Both the position numbers and the translations under genes were made by a program. This document shows, one piece after another, positions 33,702-46,675 of a stretch of 64,000 bases of DNA. The stretch spans positions 3,658,001 to 3,722,000 of the forward strand of contig CM056878.1 of assembly GCA_029876055.1 (NCBI GenBank). The letters are read 5' to 3'. Under the pieces are notes generated by a model. That model did not search any database and was not told the origin of the DNA. It saw only the letters and a list, made by a program, of their open reading frames with translations. Source of the stretch: Madurella fahalii. Lineage: Eukaryota > Ascomycota > Sordariomycetes > Sordariales. Numbering within the stretch: the first letter of the stretch is position 1; the number at the start of each line of letters is the position of its first letter.

Positions 33702-34178
33702 TTTGTGAGCCCGCGAGGTCAATCCAGGGGCGGCGCGTGGGGGTAAAATATGATTAATGAACGGCTAGCTGGGTGGGGTACTGAAGTATATACTGGGTGG
33801 CAGTTGTAATCCGTATTGTTTTAATGATGGTAATCTGTTCGTTTTGCACCAGTGGAACCGCGGTTCCCTCTCTTGATGGATGCAATGTGTACACCACTTG
33901 TCTGCGTCAATGAGTTGGGCGCTTAATCTCGAATAGTTGGGAGTGTTTAACTTCGCCTCGTTAGACCCTTAGAACGTCTCCTAGCACAACGATACAATCC
34001 GGTCATGGGGACCTACCTTGCAGCCAGAATCCGCTCGGTCAACGCATGTTGTCATTTTCATATTGGAACGACGCGGCTCCGACCACAACTGGAGCAAACG
34101 GTTCTTGAGGACGCGAGTTACTGATTATAGTGATCAGAGAGGCACGGTACCAACTGTAGAAAAAAGGAAAAAGGATGA
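33702..34178. other. GH3 3' region
   Basis: No gene; the 3' UTR and the downstream side of the minus-strand tRNA. Confidence 0.5.
34150..34173 (-). terminator. Pol III terminators of tRNA-Ser
   Basis: On the minus strand a run of five T followed by a run of six T lies within 25 nt of the tRNA 3' end. Confidence 0.8.
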
Positions 34179-34277
34179 CGTCACCTGTAGGATTCGAACC
34201 TACGCTCCCGAAGGAACTGCCTAACATGCTAACTGTTAATTAGCAGGGCAGCGCGTTAACCACTCCGCCAAAGTGAC
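34179..34277 (-). tRNA. tRNA-Ser (GCT), with intron
   Basis: Class II tRNA. Acceptor GTCACTT pairs with AGGTGAC (one G-T), with discriminator G. The D arm is GCGGAGTGGTTAACGC, the anticodon stem CTGCC/GGCAG, a long variable arm with TCC/GGA stem, and the T arm GTAGG TTCGAAT CCTAC. Anticodon GCT is at 34244-34242. About 18 extra nt after position 37 are the intron. Confidence 0.92.
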
Positions 34278-35195
34278 TAGTTGTGTAATTCAAGGGGTAT
34301 TACGGTATGTTTAGTTATAAGTATGTCATTTAACACGGTTAGGTTAGGTTTTGCCCTTCCATCGGCCTCTTTGAGCGTAAGCGCAATTAACGGCGGTGAT
34401 GCTAGGAACTAGGCAACGCGAACATGAGAGGTTTTCAATGTTTGATAGTTTGCATCTTCATTTTCTTCCCCTTCCCCTTTGGTTCTGGTTCGTAGGCAAG
34501 TTGACCGTCTCCATTTGCAGCACCTGGACCTCCATTCTGTGGCTTGGGCGCGTGACAGAATGGAAAGACTCAATCAAAGTGCTGGGAAAAAAAAAAAAAA
34601 AATAAAAAAAAGGGATCTTGAAGCCATATACAGCCTTCTGTGCTCGGCGCGACTCTATGGACTTACTTGGTTTCAACTGTGACGGACTAGCACTGCAGTC
34701 TCGTAGGCAATGGGATCATGATGTGCACAGGATCTGCGCTCCTCCGGGAGACCCCTCTGATATGAACGCACCAGCCCAGGAACATGTCCATGATTTATAT
34801 TCCATGTAGGTCCAGTGCGGAATATTTAGATCACGGGGTTGATTCTACTCTTGACAAGGACGGTTTAGTTCATTTTGCCGTTACAACGGGGCATTCGCAT
34901 CAGATGATGGCTCTTATTGCTGTGAACGTTGGTTTATGACGAGATTTGCATATGCTTCTTATCAGGCGCCGTCATGAGCTCCAAATTCTTCCTAGACCCA
35001 TTTGACGGGTTGGATAGAAGCGGGCCGCAATGAGTCCCGGTGAAGAGCGGCTGTCTATTTATACCTAACATCCGTTCAGTCTCGTTGGAGATAATTTGAG
35101 TATCATTCTGTTCCTTACGGGGCCGTCGCGCAGTATCTTCACCTCTGCTCTTACCTGATTTGATTCGAACACCCAAGACCAACTTATATACCTAT
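34278..35195. other. intergenic
   Basis: No gene seen. A16 run at 34587-34602. Confidence 0.5.
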
Positions 35196-35634
35196 CTACA
35201 ACTGTACAACTAGCTTAACCCCGCTCACCCCTTCCCGCCTCAACTTTTCCAACCCTTCACTGATCGCCTCGAATCCCGTTCCAACAACCTCTACCTCAAC
35301 GGGCAACGCAAACCTCCCCTCTTCCACCAGCGCCCCCAGCCGCTTCATCACCTCCATCCCGCCGCCCCCCTGATCTCCCGCCAGGAACGCCATTCTCCCA
35401 GACACCACCGTTTCCCTGACGCCCTCGGGGAGATCCACCATCTTCTGCCTCCCGGCCGTCGCGACAGTGGCATACACCCTCGGCCCGTCCTTGGCGAGCA
35501 AGTCCAGCAGAAGCCTACCCTGCCCCTCCTCCTCGCTCTCAGCAGCCTCCACCACACCCACCGCATCAACAATCGCGTCCACGCCATCGTCACCGCCACC
35601 CTCACCGCTAGTACTCCCCGCTCCCGCTCCTGCC

Positions 35635-35665
<31 letters not shown>

Positions 35666-36724
35666 ACGCAGCCCTGACCGCCTCCACCAGCTCCGCGACA
35701 CACCGGTTGTGGCTCCCCGTGCAGCCGCCGCCGCCGCCGCCGCCGTTCCGCTCCACGCACGCCGTCGCCCCGAGCTCCGCCGTCAGCCGCCCGTTGTGCC
35801 GCGGCGAGTTGCTCGACACGATCGTGCACTCGGGCAGCGCGCCGCGCAGGAGCTGGATCGTGGCTGCGCCGACGTCCGAGGCGCCGCCTAGGACCAGCAC
35901 CGACGAGATTCGCTTCCTGGGCTCTGCCGAGGTCGTTGGCTGGCGGCTGTGGTGGTGGTGGTGGCGGTGGTTGCCGTTGGAGCCGTCTGCGGATGGGGTG
36001 GTGGGCTGCGGCGCCCGGTCTGAGTCCGGAAATGGATAGTTTGAGATGGGCCCGCGCGATATGGCCTGCTCTTGGGCCCGGGAAACCGCGTCGGCGGTGG
36101 TCGGGGTCAGCGGGGAGTTGAGGGTGTATTGGAGGATGTCCGGGTCGTTGGACAGGTTGGGCAGGGCGAAGGGGTGTATGGGGACCTGAAGGTGGGGTAG
36201 AGAGAGGCCGAGGCCTTTGGTTAGAGCCGCGGTGGCGGTTAGGTAGACGAGTCTGTGGGTGAAAGGGAAGGGCGCCGGTGTTAGTGGGACGACGGTGGAT
36301 GGTTCGGAGGGGTGGGGAAGTTGACGAACGGAACGGAAGCAGCCTCTTCAAAGGTCCATTTCTCTGGCTTTTTGCTTGCGAAATGCGCCGGGACAGTCTT
36401 CACGTCTTGAAAGGCGCCCGCGTAGCCGCCAAAACCGGCGAGGCTCATCACGGCATCCCTAGGCTTGAAATCCGTGACGTTCTTCCCGACGGCCTCGACC
36501 ACGCCGGCTGTGTCAATTCCTAGGATTTCGGGCCATCTTTCTACCATCACGCCGTGGTGGAGCCTTTTCCAATCAATGGGATTCAGCGCAACAGCTCGGT
36601 TGCGGATGCAGATCTTGTCTGGACCTGGCTCTGGATACGGGGCGGTAACCACCTGGAAGGGGCCCCCTTTCTTGGTGGCCACATATTGCTTGATAGTTCT
36701 GTCAGTTGAGGGCACGAGGGACAT
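35196..36724 (-). CDS. MDR-family zinc-less alcohol dehydrogenase / enoyl reductase (quinone-oxidoreductase type)
   Basis: NADPH-dependent oxidoreductase of the medium-chain dehydrogenase family, the group that includes trans-enoyl reductases and ToxD-like proteins. Exons 36724-36330 and 36252-35196 (GTTCGT..CAG) give 483 residues. N-terminal GroES-like domain: APYPEPGPDKICIRNRAVAL, NPIDWKRLHHG, GIDTAGVVEAVGKNV, FEEAASVPLVYLTATAALT. The Rossmann domain starts SVLVLGGASDVGAATIQLLR, the NADPH loop. The final VSGVKLVVQL is family-typical. The protein is about 100 residues longer than usual: a low-complexity insert (His-, Pro- and Ser-rich) sits before the Rossmann fold, and Gly and Ala runs sit inside it. 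There is no polyketide synthase nearby, so a stand-alone detoxifying reductase is more likely than a PKS partner. Start chosen at MSLVPS because the upstream extension is not conserved. Confidence 0.82.
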
Positions 36725-39467
36725 TATGATTAGAGGCGCGTGTTTAGTGGAGAAATTGAATTTCTTGATTTCTGGTCGTTCCACGCCTAATATATCTGGT
36801 TGTGTTGGAGTGAGCACATGATGCCAGGAACTCGACCATACATAACCAAATTCTTATTCACTTGCACAGGCTATTGTGCTAGGACTGTTACTGCTATTTG
36901 CTGTATAAACAGATGATGAAGTATGACGGCGGTTTGCAGTAGGGCCGGCCGGCCGTTCATGAATCTGGACTTTCAGAGCTCGGCACACCAAAACTTCTAG
37001 AGGCTTGGCTGCGAATCTAAAATCTGCTTTGAAGCTCGGGCTGTTTCATGTTGACGCGCAACTTTTCTCTTCGCATGAACCGATGATGCGAACCCGAGCG
37101 ATGGGCCACCTCGCCGTAGACGATTTTGACTCACAGGACGCGGCTCTAGCATCTCTCCTTGGCCCTGCTAGAGTCCCCCATCAATACTTAAAACCCACTG
37201 CGGCGATGGCGATCAGTGGTATTTGTTGAACGAGTACATCATCTTCGAGCAACTGGTCGGTCTAATTACATGGCCTAGGACCTTTGGTTTGCGAAGTGAT
37301 GACTCACAAGTGAAAGCTATGACTCGACCGGGGACACCACCGGAGCATAATCCAGAGCGAGGATACGAGTTCGGAGAGCTTGGGTTGCTTAAGAGATGGC
37401 TAGAACCGTGAGTGAATTCATGATTACTAATATACATAGCCGATATCGCTTTTCATGGGCGGCGCGTTGCTCGGATCTCTACGCTTCGGCCTGCCGCCCG
37501 TTAAGACGTGTTGCAGCTTGCCGTCCCGACGGTCTGGTAGTTGGATCGTCCATCGCGGAGTCTTGGAGTGTTACCCTGCAACGTGACGGCTTCTAGTTTG
37601 GGCTTGCGCGGCCCACAGCCTTGTGTGGCGGCGCAGACATGGATGGAATAAGTCCTGCAGGTGTTCTGTTAATTAAGGTAGGCGAACGAGTTCCACCCCT
37701 TGCAGCGGCTTTCAGTTGGGCTGAATTGACCGGTAATTCCTGTGTCCTTTCGATGGGCTTGATGGGTATCACCCTGCCACTGAACTCGTGCAACGATCGG
37801 CGGGTTGCAGGGCGAACACCGCCGGAATAGGAGGCCGGTATGGAACCTCATATGTCGGTATGGGAAGGAGACCAAGGAAGCTTGTGCGACATCCATAAGG
37901 TTGGTGGCCTGTTTTGGGCAGCTCACAGGCTACCAGAACGCCAGCAAAGAGCGGTCACGAGCCACAGCATAAATACAGCCCATACACTGCTGCGGGCAAG
38001 GGGCGAAGCTCATGACCCGTGAGCGCATTTCGGCGACTTGGATACCCTACCGGGCCAGGAGCTCGTGTCCGCGGGAGCGGGAATTACTGCGGCCTTACGA
38101 ACAACCCTCTTTGACTGATTATATTTTATTGTATTGTATTTTTATGTCTCTTCCCCCTTCTGTCGGGTTGCGTTAGTTTCAGCTGGATAGGGGTTCTTGA
38201 AAGTCCTTCACGGCAGGTCGCCGAAGCTTTTCGGGGGGTTGGATTGGTCCAACGGCCCCGCGTCTGCTTTCCCGCCAAGGACCTGAGCCACAAGCGGCAA
38301 CAGTCCCGCGCCGTTGGATTAGCGGCAAAGTTTAATCATACCTTGCTTAGTTCACTCGTCTCCTTCTGCATTCCCTGCAGGGCATTCCCTGCATCACCTA
38401 AACATCATCTGCCGTTCGTTCGCTTCCATGGTTTTGCTGGGCTTTGTGTGCTCCTAACAAAGTGATTGCCTCTCCAGTGTGTAGTCGTTCAGCCCTTAAT
38501 GATAGATTAACCCGGGGGAGGGGGGAATGGTCTCCCACCATCCGCTTCCCCACAGCGTGATCCGGCTGTCTTACGAGGAACCAAGAGTCGGTGTTTCCCA
38601 GCAATCCCCCTTGGTGAGGTTTGGGGAGAAAGGGAGGGGGGGGGAAGGGGGGGGAGGTTCCCGAGGTAGGCGGTGCTGCTACCTTGGCATTCGGCGATGC
38701 CAACCAGTCTGGACTGGTCCACCAATCTGGACCTCCGACGCTACGAGGTTTAAGTCCCCGCGCTCCTTGCCCTTCCGCGCGTCGATGTAAGCGGCGCGGG
38801 AAACTCCCCGACAGATCGGTCAAAGAAGAATACCGATCCAGGCACGGCTGTCTAGCGAAGCCTAGCGACCCTGTGGTGGAACCCTGGTGTGGCCCATGGT
38901 CAATGGCCCATGGTCTCCTCTGTAATCGCTCGGGTAATGACCCGGCACCTGCATCTGATGGCGTCTTCCCCGGCAGTACAACTCACTCGATTGGCGCCGC
39001 CTTGATGGCCCGTCGACCGGCACAGCCAACCGAAGCCACCGACAGCCTGTTTACGCTCCCAGCGGATGGGTCGGTGTCACTGATCCCTGGTGTTGGGTGG
39101 GCGGATGCCGCAGAAGCCCGTTAGGGCTGAGATTCTGGAAGCGGGTGACATGCATGACGGAGGCACCTCCGAAACCTATCAGCGCCCGTGCCTCTCACAT
39201 CCACTGGCATGCCAACCATCCTCAGCTGCTCGATTCATAAATCCATGTTAAAACGCGAGGCCCGGTGCAACGCCCCAAGACCGCCTGGGGCCACAACCCA
39301 AATACACCTACGCCTACACATACACGCAGACTCGAGTTTGGGGCTGGCTACCTTTCGGTTCCCGGCCGCCGCAACGCCCCGCCAACCCCGGCACCCTCCC
39401 TCTACGTCCGCGACGGGTACCACCGGCCAGCAAGATCCGGAATTTAGTCTTCGCTACGGGACCGACG
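36725..39467. other. 2.7-kb intergenic region
   Basis: No supported gene. Contains small G-rich runs at 38630-38655 and AT-rich 38110-38145. The frame at 38621-39124 arises from a G-rich stretch and is not family-like. Confidence 0.5.
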
Positions 39468-42043
39468 ATGCAGGACGTCGCATGTTCAAACTGTCGGAGC
39501 AGGAAAATTCGCTGCGGTAAGGAACGGCCTAGCTGCAGAAGTTGCTCCCGCGACCGCGTCGAGTGCATCTATACGTCGCCAACAAGGCGGGTCAACCACG
39601 TCAAGGCACTGTGAGTCACCACCCCACCCCAAGCGTCTTGTACGAACGAGCTAACCGCCAAGATAGATGTGAAGGCTTCGATGACCTCCAGAGTCGATTA
39701 ATCCTCGTTCAAGAGGAGCTGTCGTCGCTGACTGCGTTATTTCGGACCTTCAAGGCCTTAGATGCGCTTCCCGCCCAGCCGCTAGCCGAAAAGTTCCCAT
39801 ACTACGCTGTCTCCGAGCTTGAGCACGATGTTGTCCCGCACGCTGACGGCCTTCTGACCCGTGGGAACAGTAGCTCTGTCGAGAAATACTACGGTCCGTG
39901 GACTCTGCTCGCACTCTGCCGTGATTTTGGGCTCCAACTATCCACGCGCTTTGGGCACAATAGCCCTGCCAGCAGCCTCGCCAACCAGATGTGGCTCGAT
40001 GCAGAAGACGACATTCAACGAGGCTTTGTGAGATGCTGCGAGGTCAAAGGCCAACCCATCCCACTCCCTTCGCGCCAGCTCCTCAACTTCGTTCTGGACA
40101 GCTTCTTCAGTCGTGATGAGTACGCCACAGACATTTTTGTCCGACCATTGTTTGAGAAGGCAGTCGAGCGGGTGTACAACGACCCATCAGACCCGTCATC
40201 TGAGGCCTGGGCCGCATGCTTTACCGTCATAATTCTGCTCGTCGTCGGAGAAGAACACGGATTCAACAACCAAGACACATTTACCCGACCACTCCTTCAC
40301 GCAACGAGCGTCGCCGCCTACCAGTCAACCATTTTCATGTCGCTCCGCGTCGTAAACGTGCAGTCGCTAGCCCTCTTGGTATGTCCGTCTCAGTGTCTGC
40401 TAAAGATCGAGCACTGATGCCAACCTCCTTTTCCGCCGTAGAGTCTCCTTGCCCAGCAAACACATAACCAAACGCTTGGCGACGCTCTGTTTGCCCAAGC
40501 TTGTATGCTCGCCAAAGCGATGGGATTCTATCAGACGGGGCAAAGGTCCAGCTTATCGGCGCTATCCCTCGAAGAAGCCAGAGAGCGTCAAAAGATCTTT
40601 CGCTCTCTCTACATCCGTGACCGCTGCAGCGCCATCCTCAGGGGATCGCCGACTTGGATTTCCACGCCTAGCATTGGTCTAAACTCAGCCCAGGAACCCC
40701 GGAGTGAGGCCGTACCCTGCGTGTCTCCTTTAGAGTCGAGTAGCAGTGCGTATGAGAGGAACAAGATGGCCTGGTGCGAGTTGGCGACGCTGCAGGGCGA
40801 ACTCCATCGCCTGATCTTCGCACCGCAGAGCCTACTTACCTCGGTCTCGGAATCCCGCACATTGCTAGCGAGGATTGCCCAGCGTCTCGAGTTGTGGTCG
40901 CGGAAACATGGCGTGCCCTCCAAGCCTGTGCGCCTGACCGTCGACGAGGTCTCGTTGAATCTTGCTTTTCTCGGCACGCGCATCAGGGTCATCGAGGCTC
41001 AGAAAGCAGGCGATATGAGCGGAGCTGTCGATACGCAAGAGCTGCATGATGCGCGTCTCAGCTCTCTCTTGCTGCTGATCTCGTGCGGCGCTCTGCCAAA
41101 CGACGGATTGGCGGACCGGATCAGGACCCTCCTTAGCCTCGCGGGCGGAAACAGGCCGGACCTCGTAGCGGAGCCCACCAGCAGTGCACCACCATCGCCT
41201 ACAACCAAGGTCTCGTTTACGGAGCGCCAGCCTCCGCACACGCCGCCGCGCCCAGTGTGCACGCTCGGCTCGCAAGATCCACGGCCGCACCCCAGCATCG
41301 GAATTCACCGACTCGCCATAGCCTACCCCACCATTGCTCCCTTTATTCTTGCCCGAAACATCTTGGGGATGAGCACGGCCGGTAGAAGTACGCCGTCGCC
41401 GCAAGGTGTCGGAAGTGGTCAGCGGGAGAGCCGGGATGAAGGAGACGAGGACAGAGAATTACTGCAGGCGCTCGCAGCATGCTTCCGCGATGCTCCTGCG
41501 CTCCAGAATAGCTGCCCGGACAACCATGCCGCTCAAGTCGGAGGCGTTATCGAACGCTTGGTCGATATTGTCTCTTTGGATGGCAAACATGCCGGCCGCG
41601 AGGACACCTTACTTGCCAACCCCGCGGATGTGCTACCCTCAGCCGGCTTCCCTTTGTGGAGCGGCTCTAACGGCACGCCGCCTTGCCCCCTAGTTCCGAA
41701 CATGGCGTTTGGCCCGTGGGTAGATGTGTCGTCCGGGACCTCCGACACTCGAGAGTCGACCCTGGGTGAGCAATGGGCGGACTCTGGCAGCTCCACATAC
41801 CCCGGGCAACCTTTCAACAGGGGGAACCGCTCTCCGGTATCGCTGCCCGATATGGTCCCGAGAGTGCCAGCGTTCGGCTCCCCGCCGATGGAACAGCTAG
41901 GGACATATCCCGTTGATACAATATGGGGACAACATGGACAACAGTTGGCCGTTCCGGTTCAACAGCAACCAGGCGTAGCGGTGGGCACCTGCGGGGATAG
42001 GCGTGTTAAGAGGCCACGCAAGGAATTCGGCCCTGACGCATAA
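39468..42043 (+). CDS. Zn2Cys6 transcription factor
   Basis: Fungal binuclear-zinc-cluster regulator. Exons 39468-39610, 39667-40378 and 40442-42043 give 818 residues (GTGAGT..TAG; GTATGT..TAG). The cluster is right at the N-terminus: C6-x2-C9-x6-C16-x5-C23-x2-C26-x6-C33, in ACSNCRSRKIRCG and then PSCRSCSR..VEC. A short linker helix (DDLQSRLILVQEELSSLTAL) could dimerise. The middle region is the fungal-specific factor domain, with RQLLNFVLDSFFSR, LGDALFAQACMLAKAMGFYQ and EEARERQKIFRSLYIRDR. The C-terminal 300 residues are Pro/Ser/Gly-rich and probably disordered, ending in a basic RRVKRPRKE that may be a nuclear localisation signal. Convergent with an MFS carrier, its likely target by analogy with many fungal pairs (inference). 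The first exon ends just after the zinc cluster. Confidence 0.93.
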
Positions 42044-42739
42044 AGTTTTTTTTAGGGAACACTGGTGCGATTAAGGTTTCGACCTGAATGAAGGCGGGAT
42101 AAGCTCGGACCGGCGGAAAGTGAGGCAAAGTGAATGATTGTGGGCATAGCGTGGTTCGGTTGGACTTGCATTCGGGCATCTAGGAGCGGGCATATTGTTC
42201 TGGGACGTGGGATCGGTGAGCTATAACGTTACAGTGGCTCAACGTAACGAAGAGACGCAGGTTTACGCCAACGGCAGTTTCCAGATACTTGGCTTGTTAG
42301 ATCGCATTCTCACTTCACATCAATTTCAACACATTCATTCTTGCACTGCATTCCTCGTAGCCACCTCTGGTTCCCTGCGAGCTTCCCTTCAGGGTCAGGC
42401 TAAGCTACTGGAGCACACTTTTTGTTCCCGGAAGGGCAGATGCGCATGTACCTTTACTCGAGATATTACCCTTCGACAGCAGACTCCTGGACGGTGCATC
42501 TTATCAAGTTGTTAGCATTCGCAGAACGGTTTTACGTGGCATTTTCTAAACACCCCAGCCCCATCCCAGCGCTTAGTACTTAACTCGGCCGCCACAGGCC
42601 TATCCAGCTACTCCTATGGGCCAAGCACGCCTCATCTCGCCATCCAAGCTTTCAAATCCCACGCACCGCACCGCACCGCACCTCCCGCCCTGCTTCCACC
42701 ATCGGAACCAGCCTCCCCTCCAATCCCAGCCGGTGCGTC
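42044..42739. other. convergent 3' ends of the regulator and MFS genes
   Basis: No gene. A cgcac repeat (about 42661-42683) is present. Confidence 0.5.
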
Positions 42740-44946
42740 TCAGTGCGCAAACCGAAAGTCCAACCTCTTGCACCCCGCCACCCTGCTGCTCTTGATATAC
42801 TCGACCCGCTCCGCCTCGCCCATGGCCCGCCACGCTTGCTCTTTCCGACGGTTCCGCCACACGTAGTACGCCTTGGTGGCGAGGAAGAGGAGGACCGAGA
42901 GGATGTTGATGGCGACGAGGTTGGTGTTGCCCTGGCGGTAGTAGGGCTTGTCGTGGTCTTGGTAGATGAAGGCGTAGATCACGTGGCCTAGCTGGACGGA
43001 TATCTGGGTTGCCGTTGCGGTTTTGCGTTAGTGGTTGTGCGGAAGGATACCTGTATGTAAATTCATGGTCATGGTGTGGCGGAAAGCAATTTGGAGGGTG
43101 TGAGGTTTTGTGAGGGAGGGAGGGAGGGAGGAGAGTTCGTTAGAAATCAAGAGGAAGAGAAGGGCGGAGAGCGCTCACATTGTACAAGGCCGATGCAACG
43201 GTCCGGGTGCCGACGTTGTTGGCGTTTTTGGAGACCCAGGCTACATTGATCGCGTCTAGGGCGTGGCGTAGTGTTAGCGGTTCGAGGTGCCTCAAGGTTG
43301 TTAGGGGAAGGGGGGAAGAGGTGAAAGGGCAGCATACGGCAATAGGGGTAAGACAGGAAAACGGTTATCAGGGCGTATGTCCCCCATGCGTCATCAATCA
43401 CGCCGGGCCAGAAGCGTAGTGCGATAATGCAAGGTAGCGTCCACAGGGGTTGAAGTATCGCGACAAGGCTGCGCTCGTTAAGGTACTCGGATAGCCTAGT
43501 CACGAGGAGGAGCGTGATAATGTGAAAGACGGTCTAGGTCAGTTAGTAGATTGCAAGAAGTACCGCTCAAGGAAATGAGTACGAACAGCAGGGATGGTGA
43601 GCAGGTTGGTTGTGAACGGGTTGAACCCTAACGATCTCAGTGTCAATGTGATATAAGCATTCACAGGGCCTTGCGGCATAAACGCTATGAGGCCGATGGC
43701 GTACATGGGCCAGAGGTCGTATTCCTTAAGGACTTCCCAGAGTCGCCGAGGGGTGATGGCCTCGCGGTTGTGCATGTCGCCCTTTGAGGGATCGTCTCGT
43801 AAAACGCGATTCACCATAATGGCTACCTCCCTGTCGCTGAACCAACCCTTCGGCCTGAACCAGGTCTTCGTCTGCACAACAGAGGCAGGCATGTTGAAAA
43901 ACGAGGCCAGTCCGATCAACAATGTTATTATACCTTCAACGAGAAACAGCCATCGCCAGCCGGCCCAGCCGTTGACGCCGCGCAAATGAAGAAGTGCAAA
44001 GGCGAGCAGGGAAGTAACAATCGTCGTCAATGACAGTGTTGTCCAGAAGTAGCTGTTGTGCAAGGTCAGCGTAGGGAGTCGAGGGAACGAGCCATAAAGA
44101 CGCTGAACGGACCTTAGCCTGATGGGCAGCTCTCGCGAGGTATAGAAATAGGACAACCAGAGAACGATATCAGGGATAAAACCGCCTTCGAGCAGCCCTA
44201 GCAAGGCGCGCGTCGCGAGAAAACCTGAGCGGTCTGTCATGGCGCATTGCGAGATGGCAACGACAGACCAAAGCACTATCTGGATAGGAATCCAGCGGTC
44301 TGGACCCAACTTCTTGGACACCAGCTGCGACGGCAACTCAGCTAGTAGGAAACAAATCAAAAACACGACAGTTCCGTAGTTGTAGTCTATGTGTGACGTC
44401 TCGTTAGCACATCGGCTCGGAATGGTCCGTATGGCGATGGAGAGATCGAGTCGTGGAATACCATTGGTGTTCAGCCCCAAATCATCAAGGAGGTTATCCG
44501 ATAGAGCTTGTGAGAGGTTGCCCCGGTCGACCTGGAGTGCGAAGAACATGATACACTGGTGGCTCATGGTCAGCTCCGCGAGTTTCCGTCCAGTATTGGC
44601 CGCATACCGCCCAAGTGCATATCCTCCAGTCCGTCTTCCGGATAACCTTCTTCTCTTCCTCTTCCGTCCATGTCAAGGTGGGATCAAACGCGTGGCGGCA
44701 TTCGTACCCGGCCTTCTCGTAAACAAGCTTCCAATGGGCTGCTACGTTGGGGTCAAGGAACGGGTTCTTGTTGAGGTCGTGGAATTCTTCCTCGGATCCG
44801 GAGTCTTCGCTCGTCGAGGTTGACTCAAATGCAGCCTTGTCCTTGACGTCAATGGCTGGGTGCTTTTTATCTCCCTTGAGCTGCGTGAAGTTTGATTCTG
44901 GAGAGCCCGCCATTGTACTACTACTAGTAGCTGCTACCGCTTGCAT
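42740..44946 (-). CDS. MFS anion:cation symporter (Dal5/Tna1 family)
   Basis: Plasma-membrane carrier of the allantoate/nicotinate permease type, which imports organic anions or vitamins with protons. Seven exons join in frame: 44946-44608, 44555-44462, 44386-44113, 44052-43587, 43533-43338, 43255-43179 and 43003-42740, giving 569 residues. Family motifs: EEEKKVIRKTDWRICTWACI, ALQVDRGNLSQALSDNLLDD, YNYGTVVFLICFLLAELPSQ, LGPDRWIPIQIVLWSVVA, RALLGLLEGGFIPDIVLWLS, LPIRLSYFWTT, AWVSKNANNVGTRTVASALYN and DKPYYRQGNT. About 12 helices are expected. The start could also be the Met at 44913. The substrate cannot be told from sequence. Splice sites restore motifs at every junction. It converges with the Zn2Cys6 regulator. 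Confidence 0.93.
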
Positions 44947-46675
44947 AACTGTAGCTGGAAGAAGCCCAATGATCCGGAAGAGGAAGCGGGTTTGTGAGAA
45001 CTCTCACCCAAAGGTAAGTAGCTGGCGGCCCTTATATTCGCACAACGCTTCGCCTATCACGGGAAGCACACAAGTTTTCATTCTGGCATTGATGCACAGA
45101 TGGCGTGATAGGAGGATACTTACCCTAATGGGAGTTCCGAGATAGAGGACGGAGGGGTTCCGTCGGCCACTAACCATAGCACTAGCTGCGAAGACACCAT
45201 CCCAAATAGTAACAGACGGGGCCTCGTAATAGATGGTACTGTCGCTTGGTACTGCAAATGTGGACGTTTCCCGCTGCTTGTGCCCCCCACCTCCGGGTTT
45301 GAAACGGATTATGATGCTTAACCCCGATGATGAGACCTGGGAACGTGGGGTTAGTGGGACCAAACCGAGGTAACCGGGATGCTATAGGTGTCGCGATTCT
45401 TGCTAGTATGAGACGATCTTGATGCGCTGTGTGACTGGTTGGTGTTGGTCTCTACCCCTAAGTGCAGCCCCGCGGTTGACGATGACACTCCACTCTGGAA
45501 TGTGGAAATGGCCGATAAGAGGATGCACTTGGATGCCACAAATAGAGATTACGTTCAACCAGCATAATCACTAGCTCCGTCTGGGCTCTGGGCGCTTGCA
45601 CTCGTCTCAGCGCTCGTCAGAGTCTCGCAATATGACACCATAGCAGCTCCGCCTAAATTGATCCACCGCCCAAATATTGGAACCTGTGGAATTCTGAGTA
45701 GGCACGGAAGTCAGGAGTAGATATGAAGTCAATAGATAAAGAGAATCCCGTTTCTAACCCAAGGGTCTTTCAAATAACAGCCACGGTGTTGTGTCCCCAA
45801 ATTACCTCCATGGATTCTGGCACTAACCGCCGACCGGTAAAGAGCCTTCTTGAACCCCTTCACCCTATGACATTGCTGTTACTGGAGAGCCGCTTCGTCT
45901 TCTCAATAGTTCTACGAATTGAAGTCTATCCTGTGCGCGGACAAAATTACGGGAGTTGGACAGTACTACAGAAGGCGTGGGGCCTGGTCAGCCCTCTATA
46001 ATACGATGTGAATCATTAACTGATCATCAGCCTCAACCCATTAGAAATAGTCCTAGAACCGAATGCTCAACTCCCTTAAAAGCCCAACCATGTAACCCTC
46101 GAACGCACGGCCGTTCAACGACCCACATCTCCCATCAGCCCGTCACAGCCTTGGGCTGCCGACGCCGATTTCTTTTGAACCTCTACAAATCCGAGAGGAC
46201 GTAGCGGTCTCTTGATAAGCAAGCCGCTATCCCTCGTATTCTAATGAAAAGTGCTCGGCGGGTTTCGGCTATCTCAGCCGGGCTCTTGGGCGGGAAATTC
46301 ACGGATGGGCTGGACAAGCTGGGCCGCCGCGGTACTCTATGTTTACTCGGGTCTACTTCATGGTAACTATGCATTTTCTCTCTCTGATTATACAAAGGTC
46401 CACACCGGGTGTGGTTCAGGATGAGTTATGGCTGGCGGTTGCACCTGGCACAAGGGATCGGATGGCAGATGCGTAGGTCATCACTTGCTCTCTGTTTTAG
46501 GGCTGTGAGAGCTAATGAGTAGAGTGAAAGACGGTTCTATCGTGTACCTGCATCCTATTTCGAGGATACATTGTCACGTCCTCTGCCAGCAAGTCTTAGT
46601 AGACGTCATGACATACATCTCTGCTGCCCATAGTACCTTATCTTTACACAGCTACCCTCCTCGGTTCGCTGGCTC
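44947..46675. other. intergenic
   Basis: 1.7 kb without a supported gene; contains the MFS promoter on its left side. Short frames at 45004-45539 show no family-like sequence. Confidence 0.5.

Noticed and set aside
32091..33722. 543-codon minus-strand frame
   Set aside because: Antisense to the GH3 gene; arises from its GC-rich codon use.
38621..39124. 167-codon plus frame
   Set aside because: Starts in a G-rich run; no family-like sequence, no splice partners.
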